Shown: piece after piece, positions 45,295-54,469 of the stretch
Position numbering within the stretch: the stretch's first letter is position 1
How the letters are laid out: every line of letters starts with the position of its first letter
Assembly: GCF_000170755.1 (NCBI RefSeq)
Contig: NZ_ABCK01000026.1
Coordinates: 1-64,000 of the forward strand
Direction: 5' to 3'
From: Lentisphaera araneosa HTCC2155
GTDB taxonomy: Bacteria > Verrucomicrobiota > Lentisphaeria > Lentisphaerales > Lentisphaeraceae
Length of the DNA: 64,000 nucleotides
Made by a program: the position numbers and the translations under genes
Notes under the pieces: generated by a model
Databases searched by the model: none
Seen by the model: the letters and a program-made list of their open reading frames with translations, nothing else
What the model was told of the DNA's origin: nothing

Positions 45295-47169
45295 TCATTG
45301 TGATTTTGTTTTTTTCTTAGTCACTCGAAGTGCTTTGAGTGATGTAGGCTTATTGTTTGTTGGCTTATTGATCTCTGGGTAAGAGACGAGGAAATTATTT
45401 TCATCAATGAGGCTAATGACGTAATGACTTGTTCCTTTTGGAAGTGTGGCGCTTAACTTCGAGCCGGGGAGCAATTTGGCAGGCGTTCGAAACCATTCTT
45501 CTGCAGGCTCGCCACCATTAAGGGTATAGAGCAAATTGGCTCGCAGCACCCTAGCTCCATTTTCCTGATAAGTACATTCTACGATGGAGCCCTTCTGGCT
45601 ATGCGAGAGAACGGTGGGAACTTTTTCTTTGTCCGGCAGATCATTTTTGTAATGGGGATTATAATAGGGATAGCTGGCCTTCATCCCCTCTAGAGTTTTA
45701 GTAAGTTTCTGATTCATTGCTTGCGCTTTTTCCGGCATGATCTTTGCCAGGTTTTTCGATTCTTCAATATCACCGCGGACTTGCTTGCCCTCGCGGGTTT
45801 CGTAGAGTTGTTAGAGCTCTAGTTCGGGTGCGTGTTTATTGTTGATGTGGTCATAATTACGGATCAGTTTATAATCGCCGATACGGATTGTACTTTCGAG
45901 TGCAACGCTATTGGGGAAATGCCAAAGCATGGTATCGCGAACGGAGCCATCCTGCTCTTGGACTAGCAATGGGTCCGCAGGATTTTTTGCGAGTAGCGTG
46001 GAAATGTCGCAGCCATCGAAGATTTTATCCTTTGGTTTCTGAGTTCCCGTCAAGGAAAGAATGGTGGGGTAAAAATCGAGTCCGTTAATCATGACATCGG
46101 ATTGCTGTTTTGGAGTAATTCCAGGGCCGGTGATGATGAGTGGTACGCGGACCCCGCCCTCCATGGCCGAAATTTTGCCGCGATGCAGGGGGTAGTTATC
46201 GGTGATAATCTCGCCAGGGATTTTTTCCATGCCACCGTTATCGGAGGTAAAAATGATATAGGTGTTTTCGCTTAGCATGTGCCCCGGCCAACGCGGATCC
46301 TCGGTGGTGTCGAGATAATCGAAGAGCTTGCCGACGTAATAGTCCAGCTCCTCAACCATGGCACAGTAAAAGGGATTGGTCTGTCCCTCTCCCTTCCACT
46401 CTTTGGGATTTTCAGGTAATTCGACGCCCAGTTTATCACAATATTTTTTTAGGAGCCGTTCACTACGTGTTTGAACTGGGGTGTGAACGAGAAAAGTGGC
46501 GTAATAGAGAAAGAAGGCCTTTTCCTTGTTCTCCCGTACAAAAGTGAGGGCATCTTCGCTATTCTGGTGGGTGCAGAAGCCCTTTTCGTCAAGTCGATAG
46601 GGGTCGTCGGCTTGATTTGTGGCAAAGCCCGTTAAGCGATGAGGTTTCATGGCTTTAAGAATTCCATGGTTATTACGGCTCCAATCAAAACCGTGATCCT
46701 GTGGCTGTGGGTAGCCACCATAAACCTTAGACAAATGCCATTTGCCACTATGGCCGGTGGTGTAGCCATTGTCTCGCAGTGCTTGTGCAAGTGTGTAGGT
46801 TTCGATAGGCATACTTGATCTATACCAAGGAGGCATCATGCGATGCAGAGTCTTGTGGTAGGGAGCTGGAGGAGTTCCTCCGGAGACATGTGTTTGCTGA
46901 GCCCGCGCGGGATGGATTCCACTGAGGATCGCTGCTCGTGACGGGGCACAGCTCGGTGCGGGTGAATAGCCTTGCCAGAACTGGATACCCTTTTTTGCCA
47001 ATTTATCAATGTTGGGGGTCTCCATTGGCGAGGGCGCATCGATGTCGTAGCATTTAACATCTTGCCAGCCGAGGTCGTCGGTCAAGAGCAGGATGACATT
47101 CGGTTTTTCAGGGCGACTCGCAAAGCAGCAAGTCATGATCATTATGTTAATAAGTAATAGATTATTCAT
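45295..47169 (-). pseudogene. Sulfatase interrupted by an in-frame stop
   Basis: The gene encodes a sulfatase with signal peptide, ACAPSR-type formylglycine motif (SPAPSCAPSRAAILSG), LLTDDLGWQDVKC, GHSGKWHLSKVYGG and SDNGGMEKIPGE. A TAA at 45811-45813 stops it after ELEL. The frame continues without shift as QLYETREGKQVRGDIEESKN and on to a normal C-terminus ending at 45295. The stop arises in CTCTAACAACTCTAC, which looks like a 9-base duplication; without it the sequence would read ELELYETREG. About 452 of 624 codons precede the stop, so a truncated but possibly active enzyme cannot be excluded. It could also be a sequencing error. Confidence 0.85.
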
Positions 47170-47183
47170 ATATCTTTGAATTT

Positions 47184-48011
47184 TTATAAGGTCTTTTTAG
47201 TTTTGAGTTCGCGGGGGAAGATGATTTCTGCCCAGATGGGTTTGTGATCCGATAGGGGCTTTTTGAGTTCGATGATGCCGCCCGCTGTTACCTTGGCTCC
47301 AGCCGAGGTCTTGCAGAGGATGTGATCGATGACCCCGAGATTCTTTTTTGGGTCGAAGGCGTTGTAGGTGTATTCCTTGGAGACGTCAATCTTTAGGTCT
47401 TTCCACGTTGCTTTGAAACCCGCTTTCTTGAAGGTATTCATGGCCGCGTCGCCAATATTGTTGTTAAAATCGCCGACGACGATCACCCTCTCCGTCGTCT
47501 CTTTCCGTAAAACTTCGCCGACAAGTTTGTAGGCATGCCCAATCTTTTCACGGTCGCGCGTACTACAGATATGAAGTGAGTAAAAGGCGATGGCAACACC
47601 ATCAATCTTAGTCACCGCCCTCACTGCCGATGCAGGATTCCAGCAGCGTCTGCGGTCAACACTTAGATCATGCTCGACTTTTCTTTCTAATGGTGTCCGG
47701 CTGAGAATCGTCTTGTATTTATCCTTGTGATTGGCCGAAGATATTTTGCCCACAAAGCTGTACTTCATGCCCAGTACTTTGCCGACGCGAGCGGTCCAAT
47801 CACCATCGGGAGCTTCGTCAAAACCGATGATATCCAAATTGTAGGGCTTAAACATTTCGCCAATTTGTTCGGGAGTGGCGCTTTTGCCGAATTCCACGTT
47901 ATAAGAAGCAACGCGTACGGTAAGGGATTTGTCAGGCTCTGAAGCGGTGAGATTGCTTGTGAATATGCACAAGTAGGCAAAAGTAAGGGCTAATAATTTA
48001 ATGGAGTTCAT
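47184..48011 (-). CDS. Secreted endonuclease/exonuclease/phosphatase-family enzyme
   Basis: It is a phosphodiesterase-like enzyme of the EEP superfamily, with 275 residues and a signal peptide (LALTFAYLCIFTSNLTASEP). Catalytic motifs in order are ASYNVEFG, GFDEAPDGDW, AFYSLHICSTRD, VVGDFNNNIGD and LSDHKPIWAEI. All key Asn, Glu, Asp and His residues appear intact. It lies between a metallophosphoesterase and the broken sulfatase in one leftward run with 14-17-base gaps. The substrate could be DNA, a phospholipid or a phosphorylated glycan; the context favours the last but does not prove it. Confidence 0.85.
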   Translation of the reverse strand: MNSIKLLALTFAYLCIFTSNLTASEPDKSLTVRVASYNVEFGKSATPEQIGEMFKPYNLDIIGFDEAPDGDWTARVGKVLGMKYSFVGKISSANHKDKYKTILSRTPLERKVEHDLSVDRRRCWNPASAVRAVTKIDGVAIAFYSLHICSTRDREKIGHAYKLVGEVLRKETTERVIVVGDFNNNIGDAAMNTFKKAGFKATWKDLKIDVSKEYTYNAFDPKKNLGVIDHILCKTSAGAKVTAGGIIELKKPLSDHKPIWAEIIFPRELKTKKTL

Positions 48012-48028
48012 TCTAAGTTCCTTGGATT

Positions 48029-48976
48029 CTAGATGTTTTTTAAAATGAGCTGTCTTCGATCACCATGCTGCTTGTGTTTGGAGTTGATGCATTGTAACTC
48101 GAGATCAGCGGAAGTTTCTGTAAGTTTCATATCAACCCAAGCATTGGCGTGACCTTTGCCAAAGTAGTAGGCGACCGCGGGTAGATTGACGATATGGAGA
48201 TGATCCTGTTGATCGTGCTGCCACTCATGAGTATGTCCATTGATGTAGGCCCTTGCGTGCTTTCGCTTAGCCAGAAGTTTCAAGAGCGCTTTGCCATCAC
48301 GCAAGCCTGGGATAGGACGTACGCCACGGTTAGCATAGGGATTATAGTGACTGAAAATGAGGGCGGGCTTATCCGCACGTTGGTCGAGTTGTTGGCTGAG
48401 CCAAGCTAACTGATTTCCACCTAAGGAACGGGTTTTTGAATCCAAAAGTATGAGGTTGGCATGGGGCAGTTCAATTACATCAGCATGAATCCCCATTTGC
48501 TGCTTCTTGAGGAAGGGAAGCAATTTCCACAACTTCTCGCGATTGTCGTGATTACCAATGGTGACATGTACAGTGATGCCGGCCGCACGCAGTGGCTCAA
48601 TGAGCCTGAAGAGTTCTTTGTACTCGCCTTCTTTGCCATTGCTGAGAGCGCAATCACCATTGATGATGAGATGAGCTGGGCGAGGATTGAGAGCAATAAC
48701 GCTATTGGCTGCTTGAGTAAAAGCATCGGCCATGTTCACCCATTCATGATCGCCATCTTTGACTGGCGAACCCGGCCATTTGGTTCCTGGGTAGGATTGC
48801 TTGGGGTCGGCACTGATGTGAGTGTCTGAAAACAAAGCGACGCGGTTTGGGTCTAAGGGGATGCTTTCACTTTCTGCGGAGGCCAAGGCACTAGGCGCTA
48901 TAAAAGCGGTGCCACCCAGAGCGATTGAATTCTTGATGAATTGACGGCGACTAATCGGTGGAAGGGTAATGGGCAT
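48029..48976 (-). CDS. Secreted metallophosphoesterase
   Basis: It is a calcineurin-like phosphatase or phosphodiesterase with a Tat-type signal (SRRQFIKNSIALGGTAFIAP). The five metal motifs are complete: LFSDTHISADP, INGDCALSNG, TIGNHDNREKLW, FSHYNPYANRG and INGHTHEWQHD. It has 315 residues and sits first in the leftward cluster, 17 bases before the EEP gene. It could remove phosphate from substrates made available by the other enzymes, though this is inferred from position only. Confidence 0.88.
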   Translation of the reverse strand: MPITLPPISRRQFIKNSIALGGTAFIAPSALASAESESIPLDPNRVALFSDTHISADPKQSYPGTKWPGSPVKDGDHEWVNMADAFTQAANSVIALNPRPAHLIINGDCALSNGKEGEYKELFRLIEPLRAAGITVHVTIGNHDNREKLWKLLPFLKKQQMGIHADVIELPHANLILLDSKTRSLGGNQLAWLSQQLDQRADKPALIFSHYNPYANRGVRPIPGLRDGKALLKLLAKRKHARAYINGHTHEWQHDQQDHLHIVNLPAVAYYFGKGHANAWVDMKLTETSADLELQCINSKHKQHGDRRQLILKNI

Positions 48977-49079
48977 TTTGAATCTCCGTGGGCTTTGAAA
49001 TAGTTATATAAAGATCTTTGGAACTAATTAACCAGAGTTTGTGAAGCTTGATACTACTAAATGCAGTATGAAAGCATAA

Positions 49080-49190
49080 TTCCACCTTTTCTCCCGCAAA
49101 AGATAGGACTTGGGTAAGCCAAGCGAACCCAGGGTTTTGACGGGAGTGAGCAAATGCCAAGCAGGTGGAAAGTACCCAGGTTTTTTTTGC
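49080..49190. repeat. Degenerate REP-like element before a pseudopilin
   Basis: The stretch TTCCACCTTTTCTCCCGCAA then AAGATAGG recurs at about 57868-57897. Its companion GAACCCAGGGTTTTGACGGG then AGTGAGCAAATGCCAAGC also recurs at 57901-58000. Here the CCAAGC hairpin is broken by a deletion. Confidence 0.65.
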
Positions 49191-49304
49191 AGGATACTTT
49201 TTGAGATTTTTCCAAAAAAAAACAATTTTACTGTATCAAGCTCTTATGCTGCGGGTTCACTATCATAGGAACATAAGTTTTTGAAATTTAATATTGAGGT
49301 TTCT

Positions 49305-50024
49305 ATGAGAATTTTAGGTGGCAAAAATAATGAAAAGAAAAGAGTTATCTTAAATAAATCTTTTACTTTAATTGAATTACTCGTGGTGGTAGCGATTATC
49401 GGGATATTGGCCAGCTTACTCTTGCCCGTTTTAGGAAAAGCCCGCAAAAAAGCAAAGCAAACAGTATGCAAGAGCCAACTTAAGCAAATTCATTTGGCGA
49501 TGACTATGTACGAGCTCGACAATGATCAGTTCTTACCAGAGGTTCGTGGTAATACTCCTAATGCGCATTCACGACCATGGTATTGGACTTTAGCACCTTA
49601 TTTAAGCATAGACCGAGAGGAGACGGGCCCCATGCGCGAGGTTGAGGTAAGTATTGATAGCAATATCTTTAAATGTCCTAGTAATGATTCACTTAATGTC
49701 CCTGTGTATGGAACTAGTACAAATATTACTGGTTATGCAATGCCTCAATGGGCAGGTTGGGGAGGCCAAAGTGCCCTGTATTCTCCGATTAAAACCACTA
49801 ATGTTTCGGAGCCTTCACATGCAATGCTTCTTGGAGAAACAGACCTTAAGTATTATTTAAATGGAGGAGATGCTAATCTGACAAATAGTCTCTATCATGA
49901 TGGACTTAATAACCGTTTATTCATTGATGGGCATGTCGGGCAAGGTTTTCAAAATCAAGGTTTTATTGAAGTTCCAATAAGAACTCCATACTACTTTAGC
50001 TGGTCTAAAAATTCAGGATATTGA
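49305..50024 (+). CDS. Pseudopilin-like secreted protein
   Basis: It has about 239 residues from the preferred ATG at 49305, which follows a GAGG box; the frame opens earlier at a TTG (49281). The prepilin signal is [20 protein letters not shown]. The C-terminal motif is [13 protein letters not shown], a divergent form of the DGHVES motif. A TGTATCAA box lies 66 bases upstream at 49232-49239, as in two other pseudopilin genes. A SASA-type esterase gene follows in the same direction after 75 bases. Confidence 0.84.
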   Translation: MRILGGKNNEKKRVILNKSFTLIELLVVVAIIGILASLLLPVLGKARKKAKQTVCKSQLKQIHLAMTMYELDNDQFLPEVRGNTPNAHSRPWYWTLAPYLSIDREETGPMREVEVSIDSNIFKCPSNDSLNVPVYGTSTNITGYAMPQWAGWGGQSALYSPIKTTNVSEPSHAMLLGETDLKYYLNGGDANLTNSLYHDGLNNRLFIDGHVGQGFQNQGFIEVPIRTPYYFSWSKNSGY

Positions 50025-50099
50025 TCAACTTAAGTTTAAGTGATTCCGCATATAATCACATCACAATTTCAAATAAATAAAATATGAAAGGTATAAAAA

Positions 50100-50810
50100 A
50101 TGAAATCTCTCTATACAGCTATTTTCGTCGTACTAATTAGTCTATCCTCTGTTAATGCTGCCGACAAAGGTAAGCATCTTTTTATACTCTCGGGTCAGTC
50201 AAATATGAAATATATGGATCCTAATATTGCTTTTATACCAGCTGTAGAGAAAGCTTTTGGAAAAGAGAATGTTGTTGTTATTCATGATGCTCAAGGAGGG
50301 CAGCCCATACGTCGTTGGTATAAGGACTGGGAGCCTGCAAATGGAGAGAAACCCACATCAACTGGTATGCTTTATAAACGAATGATGAGGAAGATTTTAC
50401 CGATTGTGAAAAAGCATAAATTTAGTTCTGTGACCTTTGTTTGGATGCAGGGAGAGGCTGATGCTCAAGCGAAGCATGGAGACGTGTATAAGAAGAGTTT
50501 GATTGGTTTAATAGAGCAACTCAGCAATGATTTAGGTCGCAAAGATCTTAATGTAGTTATTGGACGATTAAGTGATTGTGATCTAACAAATAAACGCTTT
50601 CCTCATTGGACAATGATTCGTGATATTCAAATGGAAGTAGCCGAGTCTAACCCACGTAGTGCCTGGGTAAACACAGATGATTTAAATGATGGGAAAGGGG
50701 AAAATGGCCGAAAATTGAAAAATAATCTTCACTATTCCATAGAAGGTTACAAACAATTAGGCGAGCGTTTTGCTGAAAAATCTATTGAATTAATCAAAAA
50801 ACATGATTAA
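50100..50810 (+). CDS. SASA-type esterase paralogue with altered acid residue
   Basis: It is a 236-residue secreted SGNH-type protein, paralogous to the one at 17296-18054. The nucleophile block LFILSGQSNMKYMD (Ser34), GGQPIRRW and FVWMQGEADAQ are intact. The block that normally reads DxxH is NNLHYSIEGY: both positions that carry Asp in the paralogue (DDLH) are Asn. The enzyme may act as a Ser-His dyad, or be weak or inactive. It has a signal peptide and follows a pseudopilin gene. Confidence 0.8.
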   Translation: MKSLYTAIFVVLISLSSVNAADKGKHLFILSGQSNMKYMDPNIAFIPAVEKAFGKENVVVIHDAQGGQPIRRWYKDWEPANGEKPTSTGMLYKRMMRKILPIVKKHKFSSVTFVWMQGEADAQAKHGDVYKKSLIGLIEQLSNDLGRKDLNVVIGRLSDCDLTNKRFPHWTMIRDIQMEVAESNPRSAWVNTDDLNDGKGENGRKLKNNLHYSIEGYKQLGERFAEKSIELIKKHD

Positions 50811-51081
50811 TAAAATCCTGGATTTATTCATGCACTAGCAATGACGTAATTGTAGCCGCCCCGATGTTTTATTTTTTAATTCTAAAGAGTGAGCTACTTG
50901 CCTAGGTTGTTTTTAACTAGCGGCATTCTTGGCCTCAGCCATTTTTTCATTAGGGATCATTCTTGAGTTTTAATATAATTGTACATTAATTTCGAATTAT
51001 TATACAGTGTTGTTCGGGGCTTTAAGTGGGTTTAGCAATTAATGAAGAATATTAATTATAAGTAAGCCTGAGGATCACAAG

Positions 51082-51345
51082 ATGCTTTGCCGTGGCGGGA
51101 ACCTGAAAATGGGCGCGTTAAAGCCCTCAAAAAACTCAACCCACAAATTGTCGATAATAAAAATGGTGGCCAATCGCGATTTTAGCAAATTTCCCCTCGA
51201 TTCAAAAGGCTCTATCAATAAACCGTTTTATTCCCGTGATGACTTACATTTGAGTGCCGAAGGCTACCTGATTTGGGTTAAAAAACTTAAACCCATTCTT
51301 AGAGAATATGAACTTAATATTCCATATAGTGAGTTTTGGGGACAG
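51082..51345 (+). pseudogene. Broken C-terminal fragment of an SGNH/GDSL esterase
   Basis: The end of the fragment, LDSKGSINKPFYSRDDLHLS then AEGYLIWVKKLKPIL, is the block V of GDSL/SGNH esterases with the DxxH pair intact. In another frame just before it, PENGRVKALKKLNPQIVDN reads like the preceding part of the same family, so a frameshift separates them. The nucleophile half is missing. The 91-residue open frame is thus not an intact gene. Its upstream DNA copies the leader found ahead of the pseudopilin at 36391. Confidence 0.8.
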
Positions 51346-51550
51346 GTTACTTTTTAAAAAGGATGAGTGTTTTTGGCTTTCCCTTGGTGATCTTTGAGAT
51401 TTTGCGCGATTAGCTACAACATAAAAGCGATTTGATCAGGTATTTATCTCAGAGTTTTGGGGGCAGGGTACTAGCTAATAGTCAGTTTAACATAGTAATA
51501 TTAGGACCTAAGCATTAAAGTTATGAGTCAATAATCAATGCGGGAAGTAC
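51340..51550. repeat. GGGGACAGG repeat element before the sigma gene
   Basis: The element begins TTTTGGGGACAGGTTACTTT at about 51338 and continues with TTTAAAAAGGAT and GCGATTAG, then an AGAGTTTTGGGGGCAGG end near 51450. A similar ~120-base arrangement is at 56113-56235. It lies just before the sigma factor gene and contains no open frame. Confidence 0.65.
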
Positions 51551-52153
51551 ATGTCAAAAGAATACAACACGAGACAAACGCTGTTATGTAAACTCATTGA
51601 CAGCAATGATGAGAAGTCGTGGGATGATTTTGTTAAATATTATGAAGGCTACATCTATGTTGTCATCTGTAATTTCAATGTTGATGAGGATACTGCCGAA
51701 GATTTGTTGCAGGATGTGCTGTTAAAAATCTGGAAATCTTTGCCCAAATATGAGTATCGCAAAGGAGAATGTACTTTTAGAACTTGGTTATGCTTAGTGA
51801 TCAAAAGCATTGTCTTTAATCACTTTCGAAAAAGATCTACAAAAAACCAAAATCAAAATATTAGTCACGAGGAATTACTCAATAACTTGGAATCCATTAC
51901 TGAACCCGAAATTGACAAAATTGCCGAACTCGAATGGAAAAGCTATATCTCAAGTATGGCCTGGGAGAATATCAAAAGTGAATTTAATGCAAGTACAATT
52001 GAAGTTTTTGAACTTTCTTTAGAGCAAGATGATAATGCGCTCATCGCAAAAAAATTCGCTATTAGCGTGTCCTCCGTTCGCGTCTATAAATCTCGTGTTC
52101 GAAAAGTTTTATTAAGAGAAATGTCTCGCCTCAACGAAGAATTGGGTGGGTAA
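51551..52153 (+). CDS. ECF-type RNA polymerase sigma factor
   Basis: It has 200 residues. Region 2 is clear (NVDEDTAEDLLQDVLLKIWK then RTWLCLVIKSIVFNHFRKRS), and region 4 shows an HTH (AKKFAISVSSVRVYKSRVRK). There is no long N-terminal region 1, so it is an extracytoplasmic-function type. The kinase-like gene starts 9 bases after its stop. This pairing is common in Planctomycetes and Lentisphaerae, where the kinase-like partner is thought to control the sigma factor. Confidence 0.88.
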   Translation: MSKEYNTRQTLLCKLIDSNDEKSWDDFVKYYEGYIYVVICNFNVDEDTAEDLLQDVLLKIWKSLPKYEYRKGECTFRTWLCLVIKSIVFNHFRKRSTKNQNQNISHEELLNNLESITEPEIDKIAELEWKSYISSMAWENIKSEFNASTIEVFELSLEQDDNALIAKKFAISVSSVRVYKSRVRKVLLREMSRLNEELGG

Positions 52154-52162
52154 AATTTTCTT

Positions 52163-54250
52163 ATGAGCAAAAGGGTGAAGTCATTCGACAAAAAGCTCGT
52201 CGGTTTTTTTGATGATCTTAAAGACTTAGACCCAGTCCCTCTTTTAGATATGATTTCCACCATTGAAGATCGTTATTGTGATTTTGAATACATTGATGAA
52301 GGTGGCTTGAAACTCATCCAAACTTGCAGAGATCTTCAAACGGGTCGTACTGTCGCCATGGCCAGCCTCAAGAATAAAGCCCGTGACAATCAAAAAGAAG
52401 CTTTTTTGAAAGAAGCCAGGCTCACGGCGGCCTTACAGCACCCCAATATCATTCCACTCTACGATCTGGGCCTTAAAGATAAACAGCCATGGTTCACCAT
52501 GAAGCTTGTATCTGGAACCTCTTTAGAAAAGTTGATCTCGCAAGTCAAAGCAGGCGAATCTCAACAAGCCGAGGATCTCAATATCCGACTAGATATCTTT
52601 ATTAAAGTTTGCGATGCCGTAGCCTACGCTCATTCACGAGGTATCCTCCACCTCGACATAAAACCCGATAATATCCAAATCAGTGAATATGGCGACGTGC
52701 TTTTATGTGACTGGGGCTTAGCCAAAGTCATGGCCGCGGAATGTGATGAAGAACTTTTAGAGTGCTACTCCTTCAACCCAAAAGATATTGATTTAACCCT
52801 CGATGGCTTAGTTAAGGGAACGCCTTGCTATATGGCACCTGAACAAACATCCCTATCCAAGTCCAAAAAGGGCATTTATACCGATATCTTTTCTTTAGGC
52901 TGCGTCTTATACAAAATCCTTACTTTCGAGAAGCCCTTTGGTGGAAGTAATGTAGCTGAAATTATGCAAAATACAGTGAGTGGAAACTACCGCAAAGCTT
53001 CCGAAATCAATAGCGATATCCCCCCTTCCTTAGAGGCTGTTTGCATAAAAGCCATGGAAGTCGACCCCGAAAAACGCTATTTAAATGTAGCTAGCCTTCA
53101 AAAAGAAATTTTAAATTATCGCAATGGCTTTGCCACCAAAGCCGAAAATGCACCCTTAATTAAAATTATAAAGCTCTGGTTAATACGCCACAAAACTTTA
53201 AGCTTTGCGGCGATTATAATCCTCGCCATTAGTCTTTTCACTTCTTGGTTTGCAGTCAATAACCTCAAGCTCGAAAAAATCAATGCCCTGCAAAAAGCCG
53301 AAAAGTCAGAACTCGAAGCATCTAAACTAAAACTCGAAAATGAATTCCACAAAAAATTCAATAAAGAGTCTGCCCCACGATTTTTTAAAAGAGCTCAAAG
53401 TGCCTTCAGTTCTTATAACTTTGAGGATGCACTCAATTTTGTCGATAGTGCGGTTCAACTCGACCCCGCTTTGATAGATGCTTGGGAACTCAAGGGGCTT
53501 CTGCATATTATTCATGAGCAATTTGGCGCAGCTCTTAAATCCCTCGAGAAGAGTCAATCAAAAGAACTTTTATATCAATTAGCAAAGGATTACTATTTGA
53601 TAAAAAAGGATGATACCCAAGCTCTAAGTCTTCCGGATTTTCTGCAATTATACCAACGTTCCTTAGATCAAAAAATCTACTATTTAACTGGCGGTATTGC
53701 GCATCGCAAGTCAGAATCTAGTCTTCCTATTCAAGAGCGGATTGACTTATGTAAGCAAGTTATCCTACTGCACAATAAAAAAAATATTGACCGGCGTTTC
53801 AAGGGAAGTGTGAAAATGAACTTTCATTATGACTCCACGAGTAAACATTTAGACTTATCCAATAACCCTTGGATACGCACTGCGCTTATCCTCCAGCACT
53901 TCCCTGCCCATAGTGCCGATTTCTCTAATACAGGCATCAAAAATTTTAGTTGCTTTAAAAAACAGCCTCTACGCTCTTTAAACGTCAGTTTCAGTGCAAT
54001 TGTTGGACTTAATAGCTTACATAATCTCGGTCTAATTGAGCTTAATATTTCTCACACGGGCATTTCTAACTTACATAAATTAAGAGAGATGTCACTAGGT
54101 ATTTTAGACCTCAGTCATTCCGCGGTAAGAACTACTCATACTTTAAAGGAACTCACTACTCTGGAAAAAATCTTTATACATCAAGGACAATTTTCCGATA
54201 TCGAAGTTCAAGAACTGAAATCAAAGTTTGAAGTCATTATAAAACCCTAA
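52163..54250 (+). CDS. Membrane kinase-like protein with TPR and leucine-rich-like repeats
   Basis: It has 695 residues. A Hanks-type kinase domain spans ~37-300: the catalytic loop is HLDIKPDN, the metal motif is CDWGLAK, and the APE motif is MAPEQ. The N-lobe lysine position (normally VAxK) reads VAMASL, so the lysine is Ala, and the glycine loop is poor. It may be a pseudokinase or use another lysine nearby. One membrane helix follows at ~345-365, a TPR-like helical stretch (FEDALNFVDSAVQLDPALID) at ~405-470, and leucine-rich-like repeats in the last ~130 residues. It follows the sigma gene closely and is probably its sensor partner. Confidence 0.86.
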   Translation: MSKRVKSFDKKLVGFFDDLKDLDPVPLLDMISTIEDRYCDFEYIDEGGLKLIQTCRDLQTGRTVAMASLKNKARDNQKEAFLKEARLTAALQHPNIIPLYDLGLKDKQPWFTMKLVSGTSLEKLISQVKAGESQQAEDLNIRLDIFIKVCDAVAYAHSRGILHLDIKPDNIQISEYGDVLLCDWGLAKVMAAECDEELLECYSFNPKDIDLTLDGLVKGTPCYMAPEQTSLSKSKKGIYTDIFSLGCVLYKILTFEKPFGGSNVAEIMQNTVSGNYRKASEINSDIPPSLEAVCIKAMEVDPEKRYLNVASLQKEILNYRNGFATKAENAPLIKIIKLWLIRHKTLSFAAIIILAISLFTSWFAVNNLKLEKINALQKAEKSELEASKLKLENEFHKKFNKESAPRFFKRAQSAFSSYNFEDALNFVDSAVQLDPALIDAWELKGLLHIIHEQFGAALKSLEKSQSKELLYQLAKDYYLIKKDDTQALSLPDFLQLYQRSLDQKIYYLTGGIAHRKSESSLPIQERIDLCKQVILLHNKKNIDRRFKGSVKMNFHYDSTSKHLDLSNNPWIRTALILQHFPAHSADFSNTGIKNFSCFKKQPLRSLNVSFSAIVGLNSLHNLGLIELNISHTGISNLHKLREMSLGILDLSHSAVRTTHTLKELTTLEKIFIHQGQFSDIEVQELKSKFEVIIKP

Positions 54251-54469
54251 GAGTTTGGAGAGTTTTGGGTACAGGCTTTTAACCAGAGAGTTTTGGGGAC
54301 AGGCTACTCTTAACCAGGCTACTCTTAACCATGGGGACAGGCTACTCTTAACCAATGCCAAGCAGGAGCTTGGCGAACCCAGGTTTTTTGCAGTTTTTGC
54401 GGACAGGATACTTTTAAGCTGTCCCCATTTTCTTCAACAATTTATTTTTAATTTTTTTACAAACTAAGG
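54251..54469. repeat. GGGGACAGG repeats and a CCAAGC hairpin
   Basis: Three copies of TTTTGGG(G/T)ACAGGCT or CATGGGGACAGGCTACTC with ACTCTTAACCA tails lie at about 54262-54352. A CCAAGC-AGGA-GCTTGG hairpin (AATGCCAAGCAGGAGCTTGG) lies at about 54352-54372. A gene was not found. Confidence 0.7.

Noticed and set aside
45295-45738. A separate 147-residue gene after the broken sulfatase
   Set aside because: The frame is continuous with the upstream sulfatase across a single stop and has no start signal of its own, so it is the C-terminal end of one interrupted gene.
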